From Sclerodactyla briareus (Eukaryota > Echinodermata > Holothuroidea > Dendrochirotida > Sclerodactylidae), in assembly GCA_026419785.1 (NCBI GenBank), contig JAODTK010001355.1:74501-138500 (forward strand): 64,000 bases of DNA, given 5' to 3'. The number at the start of each line of letters is the position of its first letter. The stretch's first letter is position 1. Below, piece after piece: positions 35,063-47,960 of the stretch. Below the pieces are notes generated by a model that saw only the letters and a list, made by a program, of their open reading frames with translations, ran no database searches and had not been told where the DNA came from. The position numbers were made by a program, and so were the translations under genes.

Positions 35063-36321
35063 ACACACGGAGGTAGAGGGGGGGCACGTGTCCCCCTTTC
35101 CTCCCACTTATGGGACGTCACTAGAATTGGCCGATGGAGACCAGACGACCCAATTATTGTGAAGGTCCATGGGGGACTGTTAGGGACACCCCATCCCGCG
35201 CGAGGTAAGCCCTATTGCTTGCCTGTGTGACGTTTAAAGATGAGGACTCCTATGGACTGAGGGTTATGATTACTGTGTGGGGGGGGGGGGACTAACATTG
35301 AAATACGAGCAATTGTACTTGAATAATGTCTGCCAACTATTATGTAAGACTCACCGTATAGCAGATGCTCAGTGCAGATAACGAATTACTCGAATAAATA
35401 AGATCTCATAAGATCGCTATTTTCCAAATTTTTGTGGAGAGGGTTATTCTGAATGATTTTACTTTATATTAGTTTCTTAAATAGTTTGGGAGACGAACAG
35501 TCGGCAACTCGGAACTCTGCTTTGGATCCTGGACACCTGAAGTTGTTTTTGATTCGTGACAATGAAAGAGAAATGTTGTCATGACGTTTATTACAGGGGG
35601 CTGGGGAGATCTACCTAATTGTTACACCGATATCAGTTAATCCTCAGTTGATATCAGTCCCGAAAAAATGGCGTCGCATCATTAAGGAATCAGATCATCA
35701 GCACCTTTCAAGTGAGTACGAGTACGACTGGACACGACGTTAGGATTATCGACGTTAGGTCTACGATCCTAGCCTACAATCTTGGACCAAAATACTTTGG
35801 GACCCCCTCGTTCCCCCGTTCAATGTTGGTGTATGTCACATAGGCATATCAGGGAAAACAACATTGCTGGTTTTTTAAGGAGGGGGGGGGGCGGAACTGC
35901 GATATTGATCAGGAATCCTGTGATCCTGGGACTCTTTCAGATGAACATTCACCATCGTTTTGTGCAGGTTATTGGGCTAAAGTGTCCCAACTATTTGCCA
36001 AGAGTGTAGCTTAGGATACTAAGTCTAACTAAACAGTAGTATCATTAAACATACATTAAGCCTATCGAAAAGCCGATTGTAATAAACAAGAGACACATTG
36101 CAGACTACCCCGCAACTCTCCCAACACTGCATCGATCTCAATGGAGTGTCATGCTGAGTGACTTCACTGTGTGTGCTTTTGAACAAGTCGGTAGGCCCTA
36201 GGCTCTAGTTCGGGGTATTCTGCAAATTGTCCAAAAACAGTAAGACACCAACAATAACATTACAATAAATACAATAACACGAACAACTAACTATCGTTCA
36301 CAGTCACACAAACAAAAAACA
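35063..36321. other. Non-coding, one weak candidate exon
   Basis: G12 at 35279-35290 and G10 at 35882-35891. A plus-strand stretch at 35597-35711 is open for 38 codons between TTTATTACAG and GTGAGT; the peptide (VPKKWRRIIKESDHQHLS at its end) is not recognised. Confidence 0.25.
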
Positions 36322-36359
36322 TGGCATGATCTGCATAGTGTGGCATGATCTGCATAGTG
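36322..36359 (+). repeat. Exact 19-bp tandem duplication
   Basis: The unit tggcatgatctgcatagtg occurs twice in direct succession with no mismatch. Confidence 0.9.
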
Positions 36360-39300
36360 TATAGCGAGCCACCACGAAAACCATAGGCTAGTTCAAACTT
36401 AACCACAGGCCTACGCTGCGAGTGAGACCGTACAAGTCAATGTTAGGGAACACAACTGCTGAACTGCACCCTGGACATTTTCGTTTCAAAAATAAAACAA
36501 TGAAGCTAGTTAGCCTAGTCACGTATAAGAAGAAATTTATGTCGCACCACTCCCAAGTGAGGTGACGAACTCCGTCACCTCATGCCTCCAAACTTCTCCC
36601 TCCGATTACAGAGCCCTTTTCACCTTCCAAAACATCATTCAAGAACATCCCCATCACTACAATGTTAAAATTTCATTAAGTAAAGTTGATACTCACAGGC
36701 CTAATTTTGACCATAATAATTGTGGAAAATACACCATGTTTTTTCCAGCCCGCTTTTTGAAACATAAGTTTGGTAAACGAAGTGTTACCATCAGGCTATT
36801 TGGCGATCCTATTATTCAATTGGGCACATGCTAAACATGACCATAGAAAATCTGCCTGATATTAATAATTAAGCGAGGCAATCGAACAAAACCTTGACAA
36901 GCGTCTGCTCAACTTTGATCAGTGAAGATCCGACGAGATTACTGACTGATTCAGAGTATATGTATGGTAATCTCACCACCAACGACCAGTATGGGGAATG
37001 ATTAAGTTCTCAACCTTTTCTTAACTACAATATTGGTCTTTGGGTTTATTATTATGAGTAGCATGGGCTTGTCAGGAACAGAAGTTGAAACAGAGAGTTG
37101 GCCGCCTGTGCGCCCCTAAAAAAACAGCCTAGGCCGCGAGTTGTGAACGCAGTCTTAGTACAGTCTAAAGCCTGCGAGCGCAGGTAAGTTAGCCTAACCC
37201 TAGACGGTTTCTACTGGAAAAACCCTATCAGAATATCCCCGACTTGGAAAAAAAACTGACAAATACCTGACTTTACGTGATTTCCATAAATTTTCACCAC
37301 AAACCGCGTGGCACCATTTATTCACTGGAGCTGTGGCACGGTGCCACAACAAATGAGTACGGAAGCTATAGGATACACATAAGCGCTATTTGGTGGGTTG
37401 AAAACATCACTTGACGTGGATAACTATACCTTTTTGCTTTGTACAGATCTTCCGTAATAAGAAATGAATCTAATAATGTATTGCAAAGAAAAGGTGAAAG
37501 TAGGTCTGGTTTAACAAGCTGTCAAGGTTCAATATTGGAGGAAAGCAAATACAAGAGGTATATATGCAGGTTCCACATGGAACTCCATGCACTCCTTGAT
37601 CTAAGCTCACTTTGACACAATCACATGGTATCTGTTGGAGAACTTTCAACCTGCATGCAAAGTGGTGTTCGAAACGTAGTGTTGAAATAGTTCATCATCA
37701 TCTTCGGAACGAAGCCAGTTGTTCAATGTCATGGGGGGCACTTCAATTCGCGGATATGTCAAAAATAAGGGGGTTTACCACAAGGGTCACGGCTTGGTCC
37801 TGATCATTTTCGCCCCATATAACACAATGCCTATACCGCAGAGGAGTACAGAAGTACCGTGTCATCTGGCACGCTATTCTGCGGGTGGTCAGCACTCGCA
37901 TTACCCACTTCCACTTGTGATTTGCTCTCAACAGATCACTGTCAACCCTGTCAGTTGTAATTGCTGCTGAGAGAATCCGATCCTGGATAAGATTTGTCTA
38001 TGTTTTGAGGTCTTGGTTTAAACTCGGGCTGTGCACAGGTCGTTAGTGTTATTGGTCTCCCTCTTGGCTATTGGTAGGACGAAGCGCCTTCTGAGCTTCG
38101 TGTTCTATCACTTCAGGATTAAGGTCATGTACATATCATAAATACGCGGATACATCTAGCAGTAGCTGTACATATTATATAATCCTGTGAGCCTGACGGC
38201 ACCACGACTGCAGCTAACACTCTATAGAGGCTGCATTCACGCTATCAAAGACGGATGAATCAGAACTGCCGGAAACTAAACGAGTAAAAAACTGAGGGAT
38301 CACCATCATGTAACACGTCTCACCGTCTGTTAGGGGAAGTTCAAAAAAAATTTGTTTGCTGTTACTCGGAGGAAAAGTAATCCCACCCGTCATGTTCTGT
38401 CCATTCTACCTCGAAGAGTGCTGTCCATGTACAATCCCATTCGTGCATTGTGATGGCTGAAGCAAAGTTTGTTCTGCACAAACCAGTATCTGGTAAAAAA
38501 AAAGTGGGTGAACAAGCATTTCAATTATAGGTCCTGTCTTTGGATTGATGTTCCTGAGCCATTTGAACTAAAGCTAAGTCACTTTAACTTAACGTTTTCA
38601 TAAGTCTCTTAGATTTACCTTTTTCTCGTAATACTTAATCTGTTTTTTAGAGCTATTAGTTTGACAGGGACGGCATTCCGTGCCTAAAGGGACAATAAGT
38701 AGAATTCCTCAAAATAAATAAAATTTGTATTTTAGGAAAGTTCCTCAAAGACTATATCGCCTTAGGGATAAATTTCACGGTAAGTTTGCGTTATGTGCTT
38801 TGGAACCCTCCTAAAAATCCGATGCAGGGAGGTTACGTATGAAAGGAGGCAATGGGCTGGGCATGGCAACACCACCACTGCGTCGCAGGAAGCGAGATAT
38901 TTTGTAGGATCCAATTTTACCGCACTCAGGGGAGATTCTGAGTTGAATTTTCGACATTTAAAGAAAATCCCACGCCAAGCGCAAATCAGGCATCTGTTTC
39001 TGTCTGCGGTCTCTCCATAAGTCATAACTGCACAGAAGATGGAACTACTGCCTGAACTTTCAGATTTAAAATAATCCATACCGCATATATACCATTTTGA
39101 CAGGCAGACAGGAGTTGTATATGTTTGAAGAGTGAGTGCACCGAGTGCAGCGTTCGTTGAGGCTTGTTAAGTGATTCAAATTAATGACTGGGTAACCACC
39201 GCCACTCCCATTGTTCATTCCGAACATCAAGGCCATGGGTTTAGTTAGGTATACATGCAGGCGGAGGGATAACAAAATGTGTTAATGTAGCGCAACAATC

Positions 39301-42109
39301 TAGCGTCGTAATTAGAAAATCTAACTTCTACTGGTAACCTATTATATGGAGGCATTTCGTGCTTACCAATATTTTTAATGTCGAAAAACTGTGGTCCCCG
39401 TCCAGACGCGACCGTGAAAAACCCTCCCCTCCGTGTAACAGCATTGTCAGCGGATAGTAATATAACAACCCCAATAAGCTTCGTACAGGCTGAGTAGGTT
39501 CAGGGTAAACTGCTACCGTTTCTCGAATATGGACCTCATAACACAGTTGAATTGAAACACATGCGGGGGTGTGTCTCAACAACACGCCAGAAGGTTGTTA
39601 TTTTTTGAGAGAGGATGCCTTCTTGGAGGGAAAAGGGAGATTTCGTGAGTTATCGGTAGAAAACATGGAAAGACAATGCAGTTCTCTTGTTCCAATCATA
39701 ATTACTTGCTTGGAAGTACATTACTAAAAATGTAAATGAACTCATAAAAGCTAATTAGAGTCGATAAATTCTCGTTGGAAGTTGAATTAAGCATCTAGCT
39801 AAAAATTAGTGTGTGATGATGTGAAGCATAGGCACACAAATCATGGGCTTTGGCCAGTATTGAAATCACAGTGAGTTAACTACATTCGGGGTTTGTAAGG
39901 AAAAAAATGTTTGAAAAGGTCATGGGTTATATCGATAATTAATCCAAGTCTGAAGCACATTATTGATGAGATGTCTTTGATGGTGGATTCATCTTTTAGG
40001 CCAATCTGGGTCAATATACATATACAATATGATGGCAGGTTCAACAGGCTTGGCCCTGTCTCGCCTTGTGAAATGGGTATCCGTTATGATCAATAACTCA
40101 TAATTGTATACATTTTCCAAACTTTTCTTGCAAATTCGGGCCCCCAAAATAACATATGTATGCCATCATAAAAAGAAAGAAAAATATGAAGTTTTCTGTC
40201 TGTGAGTGGTTGGATTTGGAAAAAAGCCTCAAATATCAGTTTCATTCTAGTGACCAAACACAATGAAAATAGGGGGATCTACATGCATTATTGTATCTCT
40301 TACTACAAGGATATTAAGTCTGAGATTACCATCTCCAACCCATTGCCACTGCCAGAAGATTTTTCGGTCACTGGTTTCAGCACACAATAACTTTACACAA
40401 CAATTTGTTCAATGATCCAAAGCTCACAATGGTCCGCCATATAATAAACTCAGATAGTCACAAAAGCGGGTGTGGCCATGCACCACTCTGTTGGGGGCCA
40501 GTAGGTTTTGGAAGAACCGATTTCCTTCATTCACAGATTTGTCATTTCAGACATGGCAATCTCTTGAGACCCAACTTCTTGGCGGTTATATACTTTATCA
40601 GAATAACGTGACTGGTAGTGAGAAAAGGTTGTGATCGGTTTATGATTTCGCAGCAATGCTAGGACGTACGGAACAAAAGTCCTGCTCTCATGCATGCAGG
40701 CCCTACACCAGGGCCCACCTGCACAAAACGGGTTACCAAGAGCAACTACAGCTCCTGTTGAAGGATAACTGGAAACATGTTGCTCTACCGTTATAGGGTA
40801 CGTGTGATGGAATAGGTATAAAAATATTGGAACTGAAAAATGTTTCAGCGAAGCCCGAAAGTGGGAATTATCAATCAAGGAACACCAAGAATTTCTTTTT
40901 TTTGGGGGGGGGGGAAGGTCTAGTCGGGGGGTGATGTCAAAACTGTGAAGTACATCTCAGTGTTCAAAGGTCTCTTAAGCATGCTAGATATTTATCATTC
41001 TTCCCAGGTCACCAAGACCTATCCAATGATAAGATGCTTGAGTACCCTTGAAGGGTGAGGGGGGGGGGGGAGTGGCAGCATCACCAACCTGGCGTTGAGA
41101 AGAGGTTTGATGGAGTGCTCGTGACCTTGCCGTTGGATAGTCATCCCAGGCAGTCTGCAACCGAGTAATTATCAAGGTAGGTGACTTTCACCCTCGTCTA
41201 CAGTTCAAACTATTAGGTAGGAGTGGACAGGGCACTCCACCCTGTACACCATTTGCCCTAGCTAAAGCTACAGTATATCTCCTGAGCCTGCCTCACACTG
41301 TACGGAATTTACTGATCGCAAGCTCGACAGCTATGGTCATACTCCACGGTCGATGGATTACCGTAAGAAGTGGAGGCCGATGCCCACACAACACTGTAGC
41401 CCTGTGAGCGGCCAGACTGGCGCAAGCGTTTGCGGCGAAGAATTTTGAAGATTCGGCAAGAGTTCCGAAAGTTCCGCAAGTGCTCACATAGTTTTGTGAT
41501 AGCAAAAATCAAAAGCTGGGCAGAATGGAAGTGCAAATAGCTCAACTGAATTATCCTTTTTGGCTATAAGTGGTCCAATTATAACTAATTAGCGGAGGAC
41601 ATTCAACTGACTCTTCGAAATGAAAGTTATTCCCACTGTCTTGCTGTTAATTCCTCCGTGGCGCGTTCGAAACAATAGGGTCACTGTCTGGGGAATTGAC
41701 CGCAATGAATTTGCAAGGAGTCACAAGGAGCTTACTATTGCCACTCGTGGTCACCGCAAGTGGTGACCGTCAGCGTTGCGATGTTGAACTCTGTATAGTG
41801 TGAGGTAGGCTTAATTAACTTGGCAGAAGAATGAACATACCCTTGCAGTCACTCACTGAGCTCCTGAATTATATTTTTGCATCATAAGTTCATAACAGCA
41901 TAAAAGTTCACTAATTAGGCTATATTCATTTGATCAGTCCGGGAGGGATGATGAGACCACCCCAATATTGCTGTTTACTGAGTATCTGGCAATTACACAT
42001 CATACTGAGTTGGCCACCCCAATGCAGTCATTGTCAGTATGTGTTGTGTGTGTGTGTATGTGATACCTAGCTATAATTCGACTCCACCCGGATGGATGAA
42101 GTTCATACT
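36360..42109. other. Long stretch without recognised genes
   Basis: No domain-bearing frames or copies of the window's repeat families were seen. There is a consensus donor (GCGCAG|GTAAGTTAG) at 37183 on the plus strand with a 30-codon open frame upstream, and a minus-strand open stretch at 39367-39489 ending in a GTAAGC donor. Neither encodes a recognisable protein. A G12 tract is at 41059-41070. Confidence 0.3.
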
Positions 42110-42735
42110 CAATATGTGTGTTCCCCATCATGAGTACATGAACCCTATTGTTTTAAGGTCAGGTCAGAGGTCATCTGAGGTCACCAGAGGTTGAAGTCTG
42201 TAAACACGATAAGTCCCAAACTGGTTGAGTGTGGGCAAAGTTGAATTGTGGTGTTTGACTTTCTTACGGGAGTACAGGAACCATATTGTTTTTGGTGTAG
42301 ATCAGGGTAACTTTTGGTCAAAAATAGAAATTTACTTGCGTCTGTGTGTTGCCCATAATGAGGACATGAACCTTATTGGTTTGGAGTCATAATAGGTCCA
42401 GGGTCACTGCAGGCCATGGTAGAAAATCCTTATAACTTGCAAAAAAAAGATGTTTGGTTTGATCCAGTTGGAATTAGGTTTGTGGCTTCCTTAACAAGAG
42501 CAGAGTTACCCTGTGTAGGACAGTTGTGTGAATAAGTGATATTCGGCCATATTCACTCTTGCGAACATGGTAACCTGACCACACCTAGATGAATGTGTTC
42601 ACCATGATGATTACATGAGAGCCATCATTTTGGGGTCAGATGAGAGGTCAGCAGAGGCCGAAGTTGGAAAGTTCAGAATTGTGTAGCTTTCTTTATGAAA
42701 AGTACAGGAATGCTATTGCTTGATCAAGGTTAGTG
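42110..42735. repeat. Diverged copies of the 310-bp satellite
   Basis: About two units resemble the array at 52.3-55.4 kb: 'ttccccatcatgagtacatg', 'aaccctattgttt', 'taaacacgataagtcc', 'gggagtacaggaacc'. The first unit has AGGTCA half-sites in DR1 and DR4 spacing at 42161-42183. This segment is less indel-ridden than the main array. Confidence 0.75.
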
Positions 42736-42743
42736 TCATTTTT

Positions 42744-42930
42744 GTCTCGCCTGAATGAAATTCAGGAGGAGACTTAGTGGTCACTATGGCGTGTGTGGTG
42801 TGTGTATAGGGTGTGTGTGTCATCCTTTCTTGTTAGCAGGATATCTTTCAAACAGTAAGTGCAATTGCGACAAAATTTTCAGGGTAGCATTGGGGTTGAG
42901 TGAACACAATCTGATTTGTGATTTTGGTGC
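42744..42930 (+). repeat. Hairpin plus GT-repeat module, copy 1
   Basis: An inverted repeat at 42744-42773 (GTCTC, CCTGAAT / ATTCAGG, GAGAC) is followed by a short GT-rich stretch and then 'agcaggatatct'. The same order occurs at 47118-47400, so it is a repeated module rather than a chance hairpin. Confidence 0.7.
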
Positions 42931-42944
42931 ACCAAAAATCACTA

Positions 42945-43703
42945 ATAAGTAAGGTAATAGCCTATTTTATGTCATTAATTACTGTCAGGTTTAAAGTCAT
43001 ACAGGCTATTTCTGTTGTCAGAATCTTGGTGTGTACATGGACACTCACTCAACTATGGATCCCAATTCAATATGATATGCAAATCTATGATGTTTCATAT
43101 TAGACCTGTGGGGCAACTTAGTAAATATCTTGATAGGCCAGCAACTGAGAAAACTATCCATGCCATCTTTCGAGTTGACTTGACTATGGAAATTCTACTG
43201 CTAAGGGCTTCCACTAACCAATTATTCGGTACAAAGAGGTCACAACACAGCTGCCGTTGTAGTTGCAGGGTTAAGAAATGACATGTCACCCCTAGTCTGA
43301 GAGAGCTACACTGGTTGGCTATTCCTCAGTGTATCGACTATAAGGTTCTCATCATGCATTTCATGCTTTTCAAAAAACTGGTTACTCCAGCATACATAAT
43401 TTGCTACACACACAGAGTTAGCACAGACATGTTCACTGCCATCTTCAAACATCAAACTTCCGGTCCCAGGTCTCGAACAAAAACATATATGGTGACCGTA
43501 GCTTTATTAACATTTTCCCCGCTTATGGAACTCCCGTCTGTGATTTGAGGTCCCTGACTCATTGATCTTTTCAGACGTCATCTGAAAACTTTTTTTTCCC
43601 AGTCCTATGTTTTCCACTGAACGTGCTAAGCACCCGTAAAGCACATTGAACAATCTTTGTTGGGGATTTGTGCTATATAAGACTAGTTATATTATTATTA
43701 TAT
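42945..43703 (+). mobile_element. 5'-truncated CR1/L2-like LINE (RT C-terminal part and 3' end)
   Basis: In shifted frames the plus strand reads RNLGVYMD (about 43020), ICKSMMFHIRPVGQLSKYLD followed by RPATEK, then VTPSLRELHWLAIPQCIDYK, and finally a phrase near RRHLKTFF. These match the ordered C-terminal landmarks of CR1/L2 ORF2 (RNLGVxxD, YLxxPATEKLVHA, LRELHWLPIxxRIDYK, FKxxLKTFLF). The end has 'tgtgctatataagac' and an (ATT)n run at about 43690-43703. The 5' part is missing and stops and frameshifts are present, so it is a dead truncated insertion. Confidence 0.82.
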
Positions 43704-43704
43704 G

Positions 43705-43985
43705 TTTAGGATCGTTAGGCACGATTACGGATGAACCGTAGGGGCTATTGACTTGGTTTGGCAAATAGATGCGGGATATGAGTAGATTGAATGATTAGAT
43801 TCAGCGTAAAATATGGTAATTAAGTCGTCGAATTTGCATTTAATTCAGGCGAAATTCAAAAAATAGGTTGGATTTTCTCGACTTGGTGAATATGGTCTAC
43901 CTTCATCCCAAAACTTTTTTAACAAAGGTTCGGGGTCAATGGAAGGTCATCCAACGTACCTAAATTTGCATAATTTATGCAAAAA
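43705..43985 (+). repeat. 'GATGAACCGTAGG' module, copy 1
   Basis: Text 'gattacggatgaaccgtagg', 'gacttggtttggcaaatag' and then 'taatttgcatttaatt' recurs at about 46418, 47485 and 51300. A 'gcataatttatgc' odd palindrome follows at about 43967. Confidence 0.65.
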
Positions 43986-44219
43986 ATCTTCAAGGTGCTT
44001 GGTTTTTAATGAAACGGTTTACCCTTGAGTTTACAATTTTTATTCAAACCAGCTGTGAGGGTTTTGAGCTTTTGATCCGCCATTCCATCATTCGCTCTCT
44101 TTAATTCCTGGTTGTGTCCACAATTGACTTTTGGGTTCCCCACAATTGCCTTTTTTCGTTGCCAATTGATCAATCTTTGCTTGATGTTGACCAAAATTGA
44201 GCATGATGATCATTGACCA

Positions 44220-44600
44220 CTAGGACACTTCTGACCTTGTGAAGGTCAAGGTCAAAGGGCATATAAAGCATCACAATTGCCCATTTTGTTCAAAATTACA
44301 AAATGTATCTTCTCCTACAAAAACCTTTAGATTGTCTTGACACTCCGTATAATGTTCATGGGTTAGCTCTACCTTTCAGACTGTACCACAGATTTATCAA
44401 TGGAAGTTCATATCATGCCATTAGGAGTTCCAACAAGTAACATCTGGTGAACAAGAAATTTCATAGCCTTCTTAACAGTCAACTTTGATGAATCGTGGAC
44501 CAAACTGGAAACAATTTTTATTGACCCCTGGGACAACTTGACCTTGTGAAGGTCAAGGGGGTCAAGGTACTAAAGAGGAATAAGGGGCAATTTTGTTTAA
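44220..44600 (+). repeat. Two-unit repeat with 17-bp palindromes
   Basis: TGACCTTGTGAAGGTCA occurs at 44232-44248 and 44539-44555, 307 bp apart, each within 'aaggtcaaggg'-type text. Each is a perfect everted pair of AGGTCA half-sites. Confidence 0.65.
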
Positions 44601-46399
44601 ATCAACAAAACACATTTTCTGCTATGAAAGAGGATTGGTCTTTCTCAAATTGCATTCTATGTTTTCTCAAAAAGTGCTTTTCCATGACACGTTCACAAAA
44701 TTCCCATGTCATGTTATCTGAGGGGGAGTAGTTGACGGTTGTTCCATGGAAAATTGACATATTCCCGATCTTTTCATTCATCCCATAATTTCACTCGGAG
44801 ATTGATCCTGCAATCAGCTGCGAGTGAATCTGACCTCGAATCTGCTGCGGAGTGTGATCTGACATAGCAATTCTGGCTGTACTGGATGCCGCGGGCTTTT
44901 AGGACCTCGTATATACCGTATATACCACGTAGAGCGGACAAAAAAACCGAGGGGGATCGTTATTGGCGTCCATAACCTTTGAAAGCACTAATGGTTTGTA
45001 TTCACTCTATCTGGTAAATACCAAAAGTCACCACTTAGAAAGAACGCACCATAGGTACATGCAATAGCGACGGCGACACGCCGGCCGGATCCGAGGGGCG
45101 AGCGATTCGCGCAACCAGTCACTCGCGTGGAACACTGGTATTTCTCGTTCCACGGACTAAAAAAATCATTCGGAACACTTCTCTAATAGTGAGAGGTGAA
45201 GTACAGAGATAAATCTATTCAGATAATTCAGAATAAGTTTCCATGGAAAGCATCTTGTTGGGGGAGAGGGAGCAGCATAGATTTTGAAACAGGATTTTGT
45301 GAGAAATTTGCACCGAGAGCCCAGAGCGAGAAGGTTTGGGGAGAGGTGCGGTACTTTCGGGAGGTTGTTGAACGTGTAAGCCTATTTAATACTGTAAGTA
45401 CTAGGCCTAAGTTATTACGATTATTACAGCACAAGTCAACGTATCCTACGACGATTAACGTTAGACCTGCGATCTGAAAACATTGAAAATCATCAGTAAT
45501 TGAAACTGGCATGGAGAGGGTTGATACAACAACATTCCACACAAAACGTCGAATAATGTTTTTGCGAGGTTTGTCTTCAGTATGCACTTTTTGATATCGG
45601 CTAAGTGTGGTCCCGGACAAATCATAGCAAGTTGAGTTAGCTTGGCCTACTGCTGGCTACCGGTGGGAATAATAGAGCCATTGGAAATCCCATTTTATGT
45701 TTTCTTAATTAATTCAAACAAAATCAATTTACCGGAAAGACACGCACTATGCCCAGTAAAACTGTTGCCGTGACAGGATTGCCCTTTCAGCGACAGTCAC
45801 GTAGCTATGGGATGGATAGCAGGAACAGTATGGCTGGGTAGTTGCATTATCCCCGTGGGGCATGTACCCCTGTTTTTTTAGGTGTAACTTGGGTAGCATT
45901 AATTTGCAATGCAGCCATTGGAGGGGTCAGGGAGGGACAAAAGAACTTGGCTTTAAGAAGGAGGCTGTTGAGATGGTGGTATTAGGGGTGGGGTTGGTCA
46001 GGGATTAGGAGTGTGGGGAAAAGGTTTACGGTAGGTTTAGGGATGTTCGTAACAAAACAAGATTTGTGATGGACAATCTTGCAATTGTGAAATCTGACTC
46101 TACTCCTAGGCTCAAATCCCTGGACAACTGTTGTCTTGTTGTTGTAACACTAAGGTTATACATCTAAGTACACATGAGTACACATTGGTATGCTATGCAA
46201 TCATGCTGTTTTGTGTTTTCGCCTGGAAACTATCTGACTGAAAAACTGTCCTCAAAATTTCCTTCTTTTAGCAGATTTCTCTTGAAAACGGGTTTGGGTT
46301 TTGAAGGCCAAATTTTGACGAAAATTTCGTAGGTAGTAGTCAGGGTTGGGGGGTTGGACCACAAAACCTGACTATAAAAGGAGGGTAATTGGCCTAGTT
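44601..46399. other. Non-coding, nothing recognised
   Basis: No domain or shared repeat, except that the flanks belong to the composite satellite region. The frame at 45228-45620 (minus) is a chance-length open frame without family features. Confidence 0.3.
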
Positions 46400-47100
46400 T
46401 AATATTCTCAATGTTTCGGGACGGTTAAGCAAAAGAATTACAGATGAACTGTAACTGATATGGAGACTTGGTTTTTTTTGGCACATAGGTGAAGTGAGGG
46501 GTTCAATGAACTGATTAGAGAAATTTTACAGAGTTCAAAAAAAAAAAATGTAAGTTAAAAAAAACAAAAACCTTAAAAAAATTTATTTAAAAAAAATGGA
46601 AAATTTCAAAGGTTTGTCCAGATTTTCCTCAAACTTGACAGTTAGTATGGTCAAAAAAATCCCACTCCTGAAATTGATTTAACAGAAGAGGGGGAAGATT
46701 CAGGATCAATGGGAGTATCAATTGTGTCTTTTTAATTTGCATTAATTTGTGCAAAATTCAATGAAGGTTGGCTGGATTTCAAATGTGTTTTGAAAAACTG
46801 AAAAAAAACCTGGTTGGGTATGGTTTTAATTTCAGTTCCAAAATTTTTCATCAATGGGTTTCCGGGTCACTGGAGGTAAATTAAAACGTAATTTGGCTAA
46901 TTCGCATTAATTTATGCGTAATGCTAAATTTGCCCGATTTCCCATGAAAATTTCAAGGATATGACTTATGTCCTTACTTCAACCATTTTTAATGAGGACG
47001 TGGCCTGAAAGTTATTCAGTTAGTCTTATTTTTGGCAATAGTTTCATTTTCCCAATTTTCAAAAGTTTGTTAGATTTTCTATGAAGCTGAATTGCGTATG
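46400..47100 (+). repeat. 'GATGAACCGTAGG' module, copy 2
   Basis: A diverged copy begins with 'attacagatgaactgta' at about 46436, then 'ttggcacatagg'. 'tttgcattaatttgtgc' and 'ttcgcattaatttatgcg' phrases follow at about 46735 and 46899. Confidence 0.55.
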
Positions 47101-47117
47101 GTCTAACCTCCATTTTT

Positions 47118-47400
47118 GTCTCGGCCTGAATGAAATTCAGGAGGAGACTTTAGTGTCACTTATGCGTGTGTGTTGTGGTGGTGTGTTGTGTGTGGGTGTG
47201 TGTGGGTGTGGTGTGTGTGTGTGTGTTTGTGTGGTGTGTGGTGTGTGTGATGTTTGGGTTGTTGTGGTGTTGTGTTGTGTGCTGTGTCACATTCTCGTGT
47301 GGGAGCAGGATTATCTCTCGAAACGGGCCAGGTCAATTGGCGGAACGAAAATTTTTCAGGGTTACGCATCGGGGTTGGGTTGAAACACCGTCTGATTAGA
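47118..47400 (+). repeat. Hairpin plus GT-repeat module, copy 2
   Basis: The hairpin (GTCTC, CCTGAAT / ATTCAGG, GAGAC) at 47118-47148 precedes an imperfect (GT)n at about 47163-47286, then 'gagcaggattatctctcgaaac'. The layout is identical to 42744-42930 with a longer microsatellite. Frames here are artefacts of the GT repeat. Confidence 0.75.
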
Positions 47401-47479
47401 TTTTGGGCCACAAAGTCCACTAGAAAAAAAATAAAAGTAAAAGTTAATTAGCCCTCTATGTTTATGGGTAATGTATGGT

Positions 47480-47960
47480 TCAGGCTGTGTGAGCAGATTA
47501 CGGATGAAACCGTAGGTTGCTATGGTTGACTTGGTTTGGCCAATTAGTGGGGGGCGGGATTAATGAGGGTAAGAGGATGAAATGATCAGATTTTCAGCGT
47601 TTAAAATTTTAAAATAGGGCACAAAAGGGTCCAATTCGCAGGGTCAAAAACTGGTTTTTTTTGGCCATAAACTTGGGAAAAACCCAAAAAACCAAATGTT
47701 CTGACGAGGTTGGGAAGGTTGGCACAATTGTGTTTCACTCGTTGAACCTCCATCGGTGTGAACCTTGGACCTTCAATGTTTTTTGACACCTTTGCCAGGT
47801 TTTTGGCCCGAATCAAAATTTGCGTGGCCCATTTTCGGGATCTCAAAAGGTACTCTTCCGAGATCAGAAAGATGAACCATAATTTGACCCCATTGTGACC
47901 TTTGTGTGGTTGTGAAGATATCCCCGAGGTCAAAGGTTTTATTTCAAAAAATTAAGTGCA
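47480..47960 (+). repeat. 'GATGAACCGTAGG' module, copy 3
   Basis: Begins 'agattacggatgaaaccgta' at about 47490, then 'gacttggtttggccaatta' and a 'gggcgggatt' phrase shared with the copy at about 51300. Confidence 0.6.

Noticed and set aside
37060-37190. Perfect GCAG|GTAAGT donor at 37183
   Set aside because: The upstream peptide is short and unrecognisable, with no clear acceptor or promoter.
47160-47420. Cysteine/valine-rich and histidine/threonine-rich frames
   Set aside because: Produced by the GT/AC microsatellite, as are those at 52086-52332.
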